The notes: generated by a model from the letters alone, not told the origin. DNA of 64,000 nucleotides from Trichomonas vaginalis G3 (GCF_026262505.1 NW_026529214.1:1-64000); one strand, 5' to 3'; positions 28,339 to 42,231 are shown, numbered from the stretch's first letter. Program-made: numbers and translations.

Positions 28339-29251
28339 TTATACTTTCTTTGAACTGCACCAATGTATGTTATTGAATCATTGCTTTGAGTTTTCTTCCA
28401 GTTCTATTTTATCATTTTACAATATCTTTAATCATTTCATTACATGCATTCTCTTAAAACCATCTGATTTTTCTTAATATTCGGCTAATCACTTTCTTTA
28501 ATCTAAGATCAAAGTTTATACACTTGGTGAGAATAACAGTGGTTTCTTTATCATTCCCTTGAACGCTTTGAATGAAGATGAAGAAATTCTTGACACTGAA
28601 TTGTTTAATTCTGCCTTTCATTGCATCTTTCTGTTCATTGAACACTGGAATCGAATAAGCAACTTTTAAAAGATTTCATTAGCTGAATTTCAGGTCTCAA
28701 AATGCCATATTGACCATTAAATGTATTAACATATCGTGTAATCCATCGGTCCTCTCAACAGATTTATATTTTTCATTGAAATGTAAAGAATATGAATAAG
28801 ATGTCATGATTAATTGGACCATTTTACCTTCTCACAATGTATTGTGTTAACGCTTTTCCATTTTTATCAAATTGCATAGGATAATGCATTCATTATATGC
28901 TTACGCGTTTAGGATAATCGTCATTATTAATTTATACCCATTTATGACTTTAATATTTCCTTGACATCATAACGAAAACTTCATTTATACCATCAGGATT
29001 CCATTTGGTCCTGTAATGTCTGCTTCATGGCTTCCCAATTTGGTCCATGACGGATTTTGCATATGCTTGAGCTTTCTGGTAATGTTAAAACTTTATCATT
29101 TGTTTAAATCCTTTTTTTTTGAAGACCGCAAACAATGTGACTAATTCTTTCATTCCGTTGGAACTTTCATATTTAATATATGCACCTTTTTTGTTTTGTC
29201 CCGGTTGTTTTTAATTGGAACCTGCTGTAGAAGATTTGCTATTTCTGTCAT
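28339..29251 (-). pseudogene. Lineage 2 299-aa protein gene, error-dense copy
   Basis: Collinear with 44253-45152; frame lost many times over. Confidence 0.6.
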
Positions 29252-29422
29252 GTTTAATTATAAATAAAAATAAAAATTAATTTATAAAAGTTTAATCAAT
29301 TTATGGAATTTGAATTTAATCAACTATTATTTTTCCATGCTTCACCGTAATTGTTGAGTATTGTGTGTAAATCGTTCAGTGTAATGCCTCATTGGAAATA
29401 TTCACTTGATAAACAATAACGT

Positions 29423-30136
29423 TCAACTGGTTGACGACGTAAGACCCCACTGAAAATTTTGAAAAGTGTTGAAGAGTTTGATTTAATGTTTGTGCTTAAT
29501 GCTTTGAAGTATTTGAACAAGGCCATGAAGAAGAACACTGAAAATGTGTCGACATTGAGTTTAATAATTGATAAATAATATGATTTGCTCATTAGTTTAT
29601 TAGTTTGATTTTTACACGGCATCATTAGAAAAATTAGTGAATGCAAAAATTCTCTATCAACAATTGAAATACGAAAGTAGTTTCAAATAATTATCCTTGT
29701 TTATTAATAATTTATCCTGCTATCCTTGCTTTCTTGATCTGTATTATATAATTCTTTATTACATTAAAAAGTTTGTTTTAAATAATCTTTGCTTCTTCTT
29801 TGTGATAAATAATGAATTGGATTTTGATTAATGCTTTAAAGATTCAAAATGTATTCATTCTGAAGGTGAACCGGAACGGTTGATATAAATTAACAACATG
29901 TGAATGGGGTGAAAGTTGTTAGAATAATGATAAATTTGTTTAATATCGTTATATGTTTACTTTATTCTGTTTACAATTGCTTCGCAGTGATTGAATTTAA
30001 AGTACATTCGAATATGGAATTTGTTCATTAATTTTTCCTTAGATAGAGCATTTCTATTATCTACTCAATGCTTCATTATCATTATCATCTATGTAGGTAT
30101 TATTACATCTGTGAATTTCTTCAGAATTAAATCCAT
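29423..30136 (-). pseudogene. Lineage 2 packaging ATPase gene, error-dense copy
   Basis: Collinear with 45318-46007; frame lost many times over. Confidence 0.6.
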
Positions 30137-30158
30137 TTAATCAAAATAAATTATTATT

Positions 30159-31831
30159 TTAAAACATTATCTATTCATCAATATTTCATTCATATGAATT
30201 CTATTACTTGTGGTGTGTAGACCTGTGGATATAATATTTCAAACCTTCATCCGGTGTCCAAGTCCAATACGTAGTCTAGTAAAAACAAACCTGAGGAGGA
30301 TTTGTCACTTTATTGAACAGTAGTGTCTATTTCACCCTGATATGATTGGATAGAGCTTTCACTTGTACGTAACTTGTTAGTTGAAAGTTTCGTAATCCAT
30401 CAAAGAATATCCCGCTCCAAATCAGGATTGAACTGGATATTAGTGCATAAGATGAAAGTTTGGTCTTTCTCCTTCTACTAATGGGCCGCGTGCCATTATA
30501 TCAATTCAGTGGTCTAGTTAATGAGTCTTGCGTATTCTTCTGTGCATTCATCATAATCAGAAGCTTGAAGCATATCTGTGGTAAAGAATATGTCGCCACT
30601 GGTGGTATCGGCTTGATCGGGGAAAGTTTTTCTGGATCTATATGAGCGAAACCTCGAAGTATTGGATTTTCTAAAAACTTGTATCTTTGCATTGCATTCT
30701 TCGAAATGTTAACACAACATCTGTAAACTTATGAAAGAGCGTATGAGAAATTGAGCTAATACCTTCAGGAGTGATGCAACCTCCATTTAGTGAGAACTCA
30801 ATATGTTTGAGCTGGAATCATTGAATGGATCTTCCTTTACTAAATAAACGTGGTATTGCTTTTATACTGAATTCTTACAATTAAACCGTATCCTGGTGTA
30901 TGCATTTTTATCTTCTAAAACTTTCCTTTTGTGCATGTGAAATTATATAACGTCATCAACTGTGCGTCAGCAGATTAGCGGGCTAAGCTTGTAATTAATT
31001 TGGAGGAAAGTCCGATTTGTTGGAAGTTCGTGCGATCATATTTTATAACATGATTCATATCTTGTTCATAATTTTCATAGTTATTTTTCATTATAGTAAT
31101 TTTGTAAATCGCAATCTTAAAGTTCAACCTGACAAATACTAAAAGTATCCTGAAACATAAATTTAGAAATGATTTCACAAATTGATTTGAGGGAATAATC
31201 ATCGACCGCCTGAAATGCTAAAAATCATTATTTCGGGAATAATTATCAAAAGTGATATCAACTTCTTCATTTGCTTTCTTTGCAAAACTTTGAAGGTCAA
31301 TATATTTTACCACTACTGAGTTATCATATTTTTGAGAACATTCATTATATAATACAGAATGAACCAATTTTTAACTTTTCCTTTCTTGATTGTTGGTTTA
31401 TGATGTTGCCAGAAATAGCGACAGATTCACGGGCACATCCATCTGTAAGATACGGCATCACCTTTTCGGTTTCTACTTCTAATTGTTAAAGCTTGATTTG
31501 ATGGATTTCGTAACCAACGATAAACGCCATGCATTTAAAAAGCGGATATCACAGTGGAAAGCTTTATTTGAAACTAGACGTTGCTTTAACTTTGCGTTTA
31601 ATATATGTTCACCATAATTGGTTCACATCATGACTGGATATGTTGTAATTCTTAAATGAGTTTGGTTTAATCATCTAAAATATGGAGCATCAGAGGTCAT
31701 AGATGAACTTTCCAAGTTTCTCTATAATATTCTACGTCATTTTTGCGAATATTTATTTATCTTTTCTGATATGAATGAAACACATTTCCATAATCGGTTT
31801 TTAGTTTTGGCACTAATATGATAGTCGTCAT
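30159..31831 (-). pseudogene. Lineage 2 major capsid protein gene, error-dense copy
   Basis: Collinear with 46032-47672; broken many times. Short open frames within it are shadows. Confidence 0.65.
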
Positions 31832-31894
31832 TTATAATAAATAAACTCAAAATTAAAGATGAAATGAATTTTAATTTTAATGAAATAATCAACT

Positions 31895-32133
31895 ATGTGC
31901 CTTGCAGGTTATTATTTAAGAACTGTGGGGATAAATTAAAAAGAAGATGAGCGCATTAAAGTTTGGAAACAATGAAGCAGGAGGCAAATTGGATATTTTA
32001 AAAAAATAATTAGATAACAAAAAAATAAGACATGTGACGTTGCTTGGAATCATAACAAAATAGCTGCCTCAATAGAGAAATATTAAATAAAGGAGAAAAA
32101 GTTTGATCAAAGATTCACGATACTAAGATAAAA
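31895..32133 (+). pseudogene. Small lineage 2 gene remnant, error-dense copy
   Basis: Collinear with 47742-47947; broken. Confidence 0.3.
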
Positions 32134-32148
32134 ATAATTTATTTCCAC

Positions 32149-32406
32149 TACTCTACCTTCCTATTTAATTAAGTATTCTCACTGATCTTGTTTGAGTAAC
32201 AATTCCACAACTGCGTTAATCCCGCTTGTGCGCCCAGTCAGCCGCGATTACCATGCTTTAGTACCTTTAATACCCACCTATGTAGTAGTTCCTCCGTTTT
32301 CGCACTGTGGTCAAAAAGTTTGCACAGTTTAATATATCTTTTTATAAACCCAACGCAGCTTTCTTAATTCCATCGCCATAATTTTTTTAAAGAATCCTGC
32401 CGCCAT
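32149..32406 (-). pseudogene. Lineage 2 Gly/Ala-rich protein gene, error-dense copy
   Basis: Collinear with 47966-48201; broken. Confidence 0.4.
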
Positions 32407-32473
32407 TTTCAATATTAATATTAATTAAAAAATAATTCATCACTTATATTCTACATCTTTATTTTCAATGATA

Positions 32474-32806
32474 ATGAAACAATTTAAAAAATAAATGAAA
32501 CAGGGGGAGGCAGAATAAATTGAAAATGTTTTACCAAAAAATAAATGTTGTTTAGACGGCAATTTACTGAAATAATAAATTTTTTTCATTTTGTTGAAGA
32601 ATTTAAGAGCTATATGGCTAAGATGAATAAAAAAGTTATTTGAAGAATTGACACGTTGTAAATTGAGATAAATGTTTATAAGTTTGATGGTATTCAAAAT
32701 TTCCAAAATAAAAAGGGGTGATTAAGTTTTGAACATCTATTCTGAATCAAGAATCCCTCATTTAATGAAAATAGATTTGTTTAACGAAAGATAGAAGTCA
32801 GAGTAT
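32474..32806 (+). pseudogene. Interrupted lineage 2 gene, error-dense copy
   Basis: Collinear with 48268-48572 and interrupted by the lineage 1 terminus at the same place as there, which shows the two stretches share one insertion event. Confidence 0.55.
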
Positions 32807-32950
32807 TTAGCATTGTGCGTCGCCTGTAGCCTACAGCTACAGGACTGACACAATCGAAAAAGTGACAGAGAAAACTGACACCATACTGGGCGCGCATCAT
32901 GACGACATTATGTGTAAAAATAAACGTTCATATGTAAACTAACCTTTATC
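32807..32950 (+). repeat. Lineage 1 terminal region, error-dense copy
   Basis: Recognisable from CATTGTGCGTCGCCTGTAGC and the ATAAACGTTCATATGTAAAC part shared with the other three termini. Confidence 0.7.
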
Positions 32951-33382
32951 ACAGCAGGGGCTGATAAATCATAATCGTCGAGAGAGTACGATAGGTGGTT
33001 CCCAGGTTTAATCTGTATGGAGAGCAACGTGACGACGTAAATGAAATGCATAACACTGTTTCTCAGTAATTTAAGTAGACTCTGCTGTTGGCTTAACATG
33101 TAAGCTTATAAAAGAAGCAGATCACGGAGGCAAAGAAACGCTTACTACAAGGCTGTCTATGTGAATAATAAGAGATTAGCATTGAAAGAAGAGCCTTAAG
33201 ACAATCAATGATAATATATAATTTATATCTTTTCTCATTTTCACTAGTTGATCGTGTAGATACAAAACTCGGTATCTGAAGTACAATTGAACTATAAGTT
33301 TATAGATGATATGTGAGTAATGTGGAGTATAAAAAAGAGTTAATGTAGTAAAATTAGGTGTTTTCGTGGTTTAGAGGAGGGA

Positions 33383-33880
33383 TCAGAAGTCAGTGGCTAA
33401 GTTCCTTATGGGCGCTTTAATTCATTGTGGTGGATGTGGTCAGACTTAAGAGAACCTATTCAATGCCAGCTGTTCTGATCATGTCAACATCGTGTTGAGA
33501 CGAGATCGAAGATCGCAGGATCTCGTTGGCTAAGAGTCAACTTTATACTCAAATCTGGCTATTGTAGAGCTCTTTACCTTTCGGCTTCCTCTAACTTTTT
33601 TCAGCAGCTTGAGCTTAGTTCCTCGGATACGGTATTGACTCCTCCAGCTTGCTTTCAAATACTTTGTGCTGGTCTTGATTTAAAACGTAGGCGTTCTCGG
33701 GAGTAGCTCGTGGAACCGTTTGCTTTGCCGTTTGCTTGTGATCGAGATCTGGGATCTTGATTCTCGGGTCTTCGATTGGCACCCATCAATATTCTTCCGT
33801 CGCCAGAGGACTGTTCTTCAGTCACTCTGGTTCTGGATGGCAAGAGCCTTAGCAGGAGCTTTGTTGTTGTTTCGCTTCAT
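33383..33880 (-). pseudogene. Coiled-coil 161-aa gene, error-dense copy
   Basis: Collinear with 49133-49618; broken. Confidence 0.55.
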
Positions 33881-33929
33881 TAAAAATGTAAAGCTTTACG
33901 TGTCAAAAAATTCTGTCACGTAAACTATT

Positions 33930-35000
33930 TTATGTTGAGATTGAGTACCAGACTCTAATATAAGTTTCAACCATTATATTAGAGTCTTATAGGAATTTCA
34001 TATGGTTCTTTACATAATAATTCCTTTTTTGACCATCAGTTGATTCTTCAACTCTTTGAATGAAAAGCGCTTATAAAACTCAAACACGAGTGCATCTTTT
34101 ATAACCAGTGATATCGTAAAATTTTGGTGGCAAGCTGTTCATATCACATTACATATAAATTGTTTGTTATCATGAGCAATATTACTCAACGTGTACTAAA
34201 GGCTCAAGGAGAGGATTTTATTCTTATCTGATAACCGACAAATTTATATTGTTGGTTGGCCCTTTCGCTCAAGGATAAACCTGATATTCGCTATAGTTAT
34301 GAAAAGCTCAATCAAAGTACTTATATGTTTTTTTATCTTTATCATTTTCGTCAGTGAAAATCTGCTATGGTCAAAACTATAATATAACATGCATTCGCGA
34401 GATATAGTGTTTTTTTCCATAAGTCTAAAAATTTTGCTTTCGAGTGGAATTACTTTTTGCGTGAATGTTCTTACCATGGCATCTTCCCAAACAAGCTCTG
34501 TTTTCTGATGTTGTGTCTGTTTCAGTGGTTTCTAATAACGCAGTGATGAAATCCAACACATCTCCTAGGGACATGTCATATTTATAATTCAAGGCATTTT
34601 TTTCTAATACTATGTATGAAGGTAATGTTATGATTGGTGATGTACCTTTCTTAATCATTCAATTTATTTTCATTTGAATCATAAGTAACAATCAACAAAT
34701 TCCTCTACTTGCCTCAGTCATTTTTCCATAAGACCTTCATGTCAACTCTGTGTAGTCATGTTGGGTTTTATGTAATATCTCATGTCAAAGCTTTTTTTTC
34801 ACTGATTTTGATGAATCTGTCATTTCTAATGGAATAGCAAGAAACTCAAAGTCTGGTGCTCAAGACTTATCTTTTTATCTCAAGAGCTTTTGACGCAGGA
34901 TATTCAATGAAGTCTCTCGGTAATTTATATGACTGTATTACCACTTATCGTGCCATCATTCATAACATGTTCATAGTATATATCCATCATATTTAGACAT
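33930..35000 (-). pseudogene. Capsid-like protein gene, error-dense copy
   Basis: Collinear with 49663-50733; broken many times. Confidence 0.6.
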
Positions 35001-35018
35001 TTTATATGTAACTAAAAG

Positions 35019-35940
35019 ATGAGAAAGTTATTAATCAAGTAGATAAGATTCTTTCATGAATGGAGCACGTAAGAATAGTAAGAAAACTAAACAATTGCAC
35101 TCATTATGCCATTTTCTGATGATTATCCATTTTGTACTAATGGTGTTTATTTTCCTACTGGCGGTAAGATGGGTTCAGGTAAGATTATGGTGTTATCGTT
35201 CATATAATGATAACAGAACGCTTCACTAATACTCCCATATATGACTCAATAGTTTATCTCAGCAACATCAGGAACAATGGAAAAACAGCGGAAGACATTT
35301 ATGAGTCAAGTTAAAGCACCAGTACTTAGAAGAAAGGATGATAAAAAACTTATGCGTTATTTTAATGAAGAACGTTAAGATGAAAGCAAAGTATTACGCT
35401 ATTGTTGAGTTCGTTCAAAGTAAGTTCGAAAAATATTTCAGAGGAGAATGGAACACATTCTTAACAAAGCATCAACTAAGGAAACCTGATGGAAAGTTTG
35501 AGTATAAGAAGATTGCAATATATGTTGTAAAGAAGTTGAACAAATATCCTTTCTACAAAGTATCACAGTAATTCTCTATTAGTGTTAGACGATATGGTGG
35601 TCATGACTTACTATTGAATGACCCACGTTCACACATTAGCGAACTTCATCACTAAGGTCAGACATTATAACTATACTGTGTGTCATCATGTGTCAAACAT
35701 GGAGACATATATGTTTTAAACATTAAGAGACTATGCACTGACTTCGTTATCATTTCAAGGTTATCTATGAGAGACTTTCAGTCAATGATTGAACAGTCAG
35801 GAAGCAACAGAAGATTGGAAGAAGTTATGGAACAAATACAAAGAGCTAACCAACCAACCTCGTTCATATATGGAAGTTCATATAGTTGCAGGAAAGACGG
35901 ACTTTAAAGAAGTTAAGCAACAAAAGAGACATTATTTTAA
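35019..35940 (+). pseudogene. Packaging ATPase gene, error-dense copy
   Basis: Collinear with 50752-51651; broken many times. Confidence 0.6.
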
Positions 35941-35950
35941 GAAGAAATAA

Positions 35951-36374
35951 ATGGGTTTTGGCGATTATAGTTAAAAGGCTGGAATTGGGGTATGGTGAAA
36001 AAAAAAATCCTGGTCTTGTAATAGGTGCTGGATTTAACAATTGCTAACAAACTTTTCCCTCAAGTTGGTCAAGTCGGTGGTGTTATCGGTAGTCTTGCGT
36101 GAAAGAATTGCAAAAACTACATTAGGTGAAGATAATGCATTTAACGAAGAATCTTTAAAGCATCAATTAAAGCTCTTGGTGGTGACTTCAGTAGAGACAA
36201 GCCTGTGAAACACCTATAGTTCAACCTCAAACAAACTATTGACGAACAATAAGTAATACGGCATACCATTGGAGGAGGCATTTTGGAACAATCAATAAGC
36301 CATTAGTTCAGTCAGTACTATGTACTACAGACATGCATGGATTAATGCTATTAGTGGCAACTATACGCAGATAA
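35951..36374 (+). pseudogene. Gly-rich 135-aa gene, error-dense copy
   Basis: Collinear with 51662-52069; broken. Confidence 0.55.
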
Positions 36375-36394
36375 TATATTTTTATGAGGTTTAA

Positions 36395-39300
36395 ATGAGT
36401 GAACAAGAGAGGAAACTCATTGATGAACGAGTTAAGAATGGGAGAATGAACGTCCGAATTCGTAACCATAATTAGCGATCAAAAGTTCAAGCAGCATACA
36501 TTTGATTTTTGCGCGATATATATAATGATCTTGCTTTTGGATTACAATGCTAGGCAATACTTTGAGAAAGAATATTGTTCAAAAAGGTCGTATTAATTTT
36601 CCCATGAGAAGAGAAGGCTTTTTGATTACATCCAAACATATACAGCTACGTGGTAGAGACCCTTTTTACAGACGCGGTTTCGTAACTTTAAAAGCACGTT
36701 CTTCTATTAATGATGATCCAGATTTCTAAATACATTATTTTCGTTCTCCACCTTCGCATCCTTTACGAAACAGTGATCCTGGATAATGACGCTAAACGAA
36801 GATATATAAGACGAAATTAGCTAAATACAAGAACCTAAGGATCCAAGGACTGGAGAAGTAAAGGAATCACATGTCAAGATAAAAAGCTTTACAAGTAGTT
36901 GAAGAATTGGAGAACGATCTAATAGATTAACGTGGAAGAAAAAGGAAGTACAAATATGAACCAAACTAGATAAGATGATTAAGGAATATAGAGGATTGGC
37001 GAAATACATCGAGCGTTCTAATAAAGGAAGTAGAAAACACACAAAAGCTGCAGAAAAATGATCATTGATGAATTACTGTTAGGTGAATTTCTATAAAACA
37101 AAGACAGATAACTTAATGGGTGAGGCTTATTATTTGGAGGAATTGGTATAATGAGAGGTTAAAACAAATGTCGACTCCAACACCAACTCCTACACCTACT
37201 CCTACAGTAGCTCCAACACAACTCCCATCCCTGAACCAACAGTAGCTCCAACGCCAACTCCTACAGTAGCTCCACGCCAACTCTGACACCAACTGCTCAC
37301 GCAGGTCCTCCACCAATGTTCGAGTAGTCATGGTATAACATTAAATAAACAACACCTACACCAAAAATAACTCCTGTATACAATCCTAGTACAACTAACC
37401 CAAGTACTGATTCAAATCAAGCGGAAAGATCACAGTGTTCTTAAAAGAGCTAATACACAACTGCTTCCCTATTAGAACACCAGAGCCAACTCCAAGAATC
37501 ACAAAGGCGCCAACACTTCACCGACTGTTGAACCAATCCATAACCAACAGTACCTCCAACTCCATCTCCAACTTCCATCACCGACACCTACAAAAGCACC
37601 TACTCCATCTCCAACTCCGACTAAAGCTCCGGACACCGTCTTCCAACACCAACTAAAGCTCCAACACCGTCTCCAACTCCAGCTGAACCAACTGATGCAG
37701 AATCTATTCAAAATTGGTTAGACGAAGAAAAGCGAAAAAGAAAAGGCTGCAATTGATGCTGCACAGAAAAAACACACCCCCACAGGACACTTGGTGGTTA
37801 CATGTTAAAGAAGACAAACATTCAAAGACAAGAACGTGCATTGAGTGTTTCCAGAGAACAAGCACAAGAAGAGAAGAAAATAGTTGAAAGGAGAAGTCTC
37901 AAATAGAGGTGGGTCCAGGGAATTACAAAGATCAAACTATCCAGCAGAGAAAGCCTCGAGTGATAAATGTGTCTCAAGAGCTTACTGATTTAGTTACCCA
38001 TGGTATTCAAACTGGTTGCAAACAGCTGTTGTAGTGCTATTTGAACCCAGTGTTGACACTTGTTGTTGAAATACTGTAAGAACTGTTACAATCCTACACC
38101 TGAAGATAGGAGGAAGAATTTCTACTCTTAATACAAAGGCAAAACAGATATGGATTGTCGTGGAATTTTAAATGCTGTAGTGCTATTGGCAATGTGCTTT
38201 CAGCGGTAGGGGGATGGCTCGGAAGAACAGCAACATCAACCGCAAATGGAATATAACAGGTGCCAAATCACTTGGTAATTGGGCTGAATGATAAGTATAC
38301 AAAATATTATGAAGAAAAAGCTCGTAAGGCTTAAGGAAGAAGCTGAAACGAAAGGCGAAAAGAAGCTGAACGTTAAGAAATAGAGGAGCTTAGAAGAAAG
38401 AAAAAGCTCGTAAGGCTAAGGAAGAAGCTGAACGAAAGGGAAAGAAGAAGCTGAACGTAAAGAACTAGAGGAGCTTAAGAAGAAAAAAAAGCTCGTAAGG
38501 CTAAGGAAGAAGGCAAGATAGGAAAGGCGAAAGAAGAAGAGATACAAAGGCCTAAGGAAGAAGCTGATAGAAAGGCGAAAGCAGCAACACACGCCAATCA
38601 TCTCCTTCACCATCACCAATCTTCGCCATCTCATCTCCTTCACCATCTCATCTCCTTCACCATCACCAAACTCCATCGCCATCTCCAATCTCCTTCACAT
38701 CAATAGCGGCTCCTGTTGAGACAAATTTGGTGCATGGGTGCTGATTTAGTCAAGATGCTGCACAAGGAATTGGAAAGGAACTGAAGAACACAACATTAGG
38801 TACAGATAGAGTGCGTTTTTGGTAATCTTACGGATTACACAATTAGATCAGCTGCTAATCTTTTATATAAACCAGACTATCTGATAACGGTACTGATGAA
38901 TTGGCTGTAAACGGACTAGCATCAATTAAGAAATCAGCAGAAGATAAATACGATGAATGGAAAAAGAATATTAAGGTGAATATAATAAGTATGCATATCC
39001 TGAAGAACATATGAAGTTAGAGCTTACCAACTAAGATAAATATGTAATGAACAACAAATACTAACAACGCAAACGACGAAAGCTGACAGAAAGATTTGAT
39101 GACACTCTCTACTCCAACTCCTGCAATGGCGAACATCACAACAATTGCTCCAAGAGTTCCAACAGGAGAAGGTAATATCAGGAAATGTTTCACTACTCAT
39201 AACATTACTGAAGCAGCTAATGTTTCAGCAGTTGAGCACCTGTTGTTAATGTAACTCAGGAAAACGCTACTGAAACATCACACCAAGACAGGATGTAAAT

Positions 39301-39869
39301 AATGAACGTCCAGAAGTTAAGGAGGTTGCAAAAGCATACCTGGAGAAAAATACTAACACAAGTTCTTGAAGCAGAAAAGCATCTCAATTCAGAAAAACAC
39401 CATCTCCAACTCCTGAAGCATCAGTTCCTCCAGCAATTGTGGAAAATATACCTTCAGTATCACCATGGCAGAAATTTTATGGATTGTTTTAAAGGAGCGA
39501 ATAAGGTAATGGATGCTGCTGAGAATCTCAAAAAAGTTCAAGAATGAAAGTCGCAACTGGTGCAAAGAAATAGATAAGAGAATGATAAACAGCTGCTGGA
39601 ATTAGCTAAACACAAGACTGAAGCAACTAAAACAAGCAGCAAGCTCCGTAAACAATCTATATCTAAAGTCTAACAAAGACAGGTCCTTGACCCAAAGTGC
39701 TAAAGTCAAACAAGAATCCAACACCACCTCAGAGAGAGAAGTCCAAGATAAGGACAAGGACAAGAAGAAGGATAAATCAAAGAAGAGAACAAAGACAAGA
39801 AGAAAGATAAGGATAAGAAAAAATCGCAAAAAGAAAATAAAACATAAAAATTTATCCAGTAAGAAATGA
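36395..39869 (+). pseudogene. Large Pro/Thr/Lys-rich gene, error-dense copy
   Basis: Collinear with 52090-55551, including the PT, KEEAERK and PS repeat zones; broken many times. Confidence 0.6.
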
Positions 39870-40125
39870 GTTCAGTCATTAAAGATTCAACTAAAACAAA
39901 AGTGGGTTAACTGAATATAATAAAAGTCATGGTAAGGTTCCTGATGATATTAATGTACATACAATGAAAGGAGAAACCGGACGTGTACAGTTCCGTAAAG
40001 TCAAGGCAAACCTCTCAAAATGATGAACAGATCAGAAGGAAAATTCTCATTGTAATGAAACAAAAATAAGAGGACTTTACAAGCTTAAACTCGAAACCCT
40101 CAACGATCTTCTCAAGAAAAACTAG
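39866..40125 (+). pseudogene. 78-aa coiled-coil gene, error-dense copy
   Basis: Collinear with 55548-55784; broken. Confidence 0.5.
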
Positions 40126-41218
40126 GCCTAATCCTTTAAACATGACCTTCATTAATATTTTTCCTCCAATTAGCTGTATTCCATTTGTGAACAACCTGTT
40201 TGATTACCTTCACGCATCACCTCTACCTGTCACTTTCCTGCGTATTTTCGTTCCTACGAACACGGTAAACATCATACTTTACATCATTACCGACAAGTTC
40301 ATGACCATCAATACTTTTAAACAGCACGTGTCTTCCTGATTCTAAGTTCTCCTTGCTTATATCCATGCTTCTAATTTTTGTCCATCATCTGATAACGTAG
40401 TTGGATATTCTTGCAACACTTCCATCTTTTGCTCTTATACAAAGTATAATGCAAATTTGGTTAATCAACGAATCACTGATTAATAAGAAGAGATCAGATG
40501 TCTTCTTTGTTGTATACCTTTACCCGCAGTTCTTGGTGCAACTATTGATTGAACTTTTTTGACCAGCGTCTTAAGTTTATGAAAGGTTATTTTTTTCTGA
40601 CATAATCTCTTCTTTTCAATCTTGCTTCTTTATATATTTCCTCATTAATGCCTTGTTCTGTGAAATCCATCAGGCTTTGTTGTGTGCCTTGAATGGATAC
40701 TTCAGATGTTGTAAGTCATTAATAATTTGTCTCAATTGTATCTGCATGGAAAGGTGGTGTTTTAATCACCTGTCTTTGAGGTTTAACTTCATATGTAACA
40801 TAGCGTCTAATAGTTACTACAGAACACTATAAAAATCTAAGTATGGTTATGATTGTATTTCTGTTGTTCGTCTGTGCTCAATGTATGGACTGAACCAAAC
40901 AGATCTCGAACCATTTGTTCGTATATAAAGCTGGGTCTTCATCACTAGTAAGGTATGGTGAGGCTCATTCACCTGTAGTCTTGTGAAATGAACTTATGCA
41001 ATTGCACTTAGAACATTGTTTGGAGTTCTTGTTAAACTCATTGGGAAACGCATAACCTTTTCTATCGGTTTACATGATGAACAAAAAGAAACCAATGGTG
41101 GTGTTCCACCGAGAATTCTCAAATTATTCGAATGATTAAGCTCACTCATATCAGTTGAATATATTGGTAGCATCAAAATCCCTCTTGTATTAAAGTTTTT
41201 TCTGTTACCAACAGTCAT
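40086..41218 (-). pseudogene. Integrase gene, error-dense copy
   Basis: Collinear with 55747-56808; broken many times. Confidence 0.6.
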
Positions 41219-41233
41219 TTTTTTATTAACGTG

Positions 41234-41605
41234 TTAAAGTCCTTACAGGCATTGAAGTACATCGCTATTAACCATCATGGATCTGCGAAATTCATGCTAA
41301 ATGTTGATGCCATCAGGTTCTTTCTTCTGTTGGTGCATAGAAACCTTGCTTCATCATAAAGGTTCATTAATGGTTTGGTCACGTTTGGGTAGACCCAATT
41401 TTTGCAATATTTGAGGATATGAGTAATGATACACTAAGGTTTGAACCCATACTACCATTCATCAAACAGTATATTCTTTGGTGGAGAGTTGTCTTATTAT
41501 TCTTCTCTTGGGGCTTTGAGTTTGGACGATCTGATCTAGATCATTGTAAACAACTCCTGTATGCAGTATATTCTGTTGTCTGTTCTCTGGGTTAATGTTC
41601 GTCAT
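41234..41605 (-). pseudogene. 117-aa protein gene, error-dense copy
   Basis: Collinear with 56822-57175; the error-dense stretch ends a few bases after its start codon. Confidence 0.55.
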
Positions 41606-41610
41606 TTATT

Positions 41611-42231
41611 GAATATTTTTTGTTCCTATCAAACTTTGTATATTTCGTTAACATATTCCTTATCTGCCTTCTTCCCTAACTCATCGTTAACATATGTTTT
41701 ATCCGCTTTAAGGTCTAAACATCCTGTATCAGCTTTAGTTTTTAAAATCTTTGATGTCCATTCATGATACCATTCAACCATTTCTTTAATTTCATTATCT
41801 TTTTCATCCACATATTCCTTATCTGTCCTCTTCTTTAACTCACTATCCACATATTCCTTATCTGCCTTCTCCATTATGTCATTTAGGAAACCTTTTATGA
41901 ATTCCTCATTTAAATTAAATCTTCCAATCTTCAAAACTTTAGGAAATGCATTTAATGCGTAATATCTCTGTTCTTCTGGTGGAATTGATGTTATATCATC
42001 CGTTATTCCTTTAATTTTTGAATTCATAAATAAAATTTCTTTTATATTTGATATCACTGCACCACCTTTGCAAACGAATTCGAAATGTTCATTTTTCAAT
42101 ACTATCTCCAAATCTCCATATTTCAACCTTTGCGTTTGTTCTGCCGTCTTTGAATTATATGCATATATGGCGTATGTAATGGTCTGAGGGACCTGGGTGC
42201 TTTGTGCCTTAAGTTGTGTGGTTGCTGTTGT
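41611..42231 (-). pseudogene. Fibre-shaft gene fragment, lineage 2
   Basis: The open frame contains four shaft-type repeats (EKADKEYVDSEL, TDKEYVDEK, LKADKTYVNDEL, KADKEYVNE), the same KADKxYV module as the lineage 1 fibre, after an N-terminal head domain (EIVLKNEHFEFVCKGG). No ATG is visible at the head and the tip domain is missing at the 41.61-kb junction, so this is a fragment. It indicates that both lineages carry fibres. Confidence 0.55.

Larger units (their letters stand above)
28157..32806. mobile_element. Error-dense lineage 2 Polinton fragment
   Basis: Collinear with the readable 44.1-48.57 kb, in the same orientation, but with small insertions and deletions every few tens of bases, so no gene is open. 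Parts are recognisable in order: 299-aa protein, ATPase, major capsid protein, Gly-rich protein, and the gene interrupted by lineage 1. Very many breaks. The pattern looks more like uncorrected long-read sequence than age. Confidence 0.75.
32807..41610. mobile_element. Error-dense lineage 1 Polinton fragment
   Basis: Collinear with 48.57-57.18 kb (copy C terminus through the 117-aa gene), with hundreds of small insertions and deletions and few clean open frames. It ends abruptly near 41610, where readable lineage 2 begins. Broken throughout; see the finding on assembly. Confidence 0.8.

Noticed and set aside
30460-30645. Short open frames in the error-dense stretch (also near 33655-33923, 36821-37711 and 38416)
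   Set aside because: They are chance frames within broken copies of known genes, often on the wrong strand.
28157-41610. An ancient, heavily decayed Polinton
   Set aside because: Indel-dominated, evenly spread differences and a nested junction identical to the readable locus fit sequencing or assembly error better than age.
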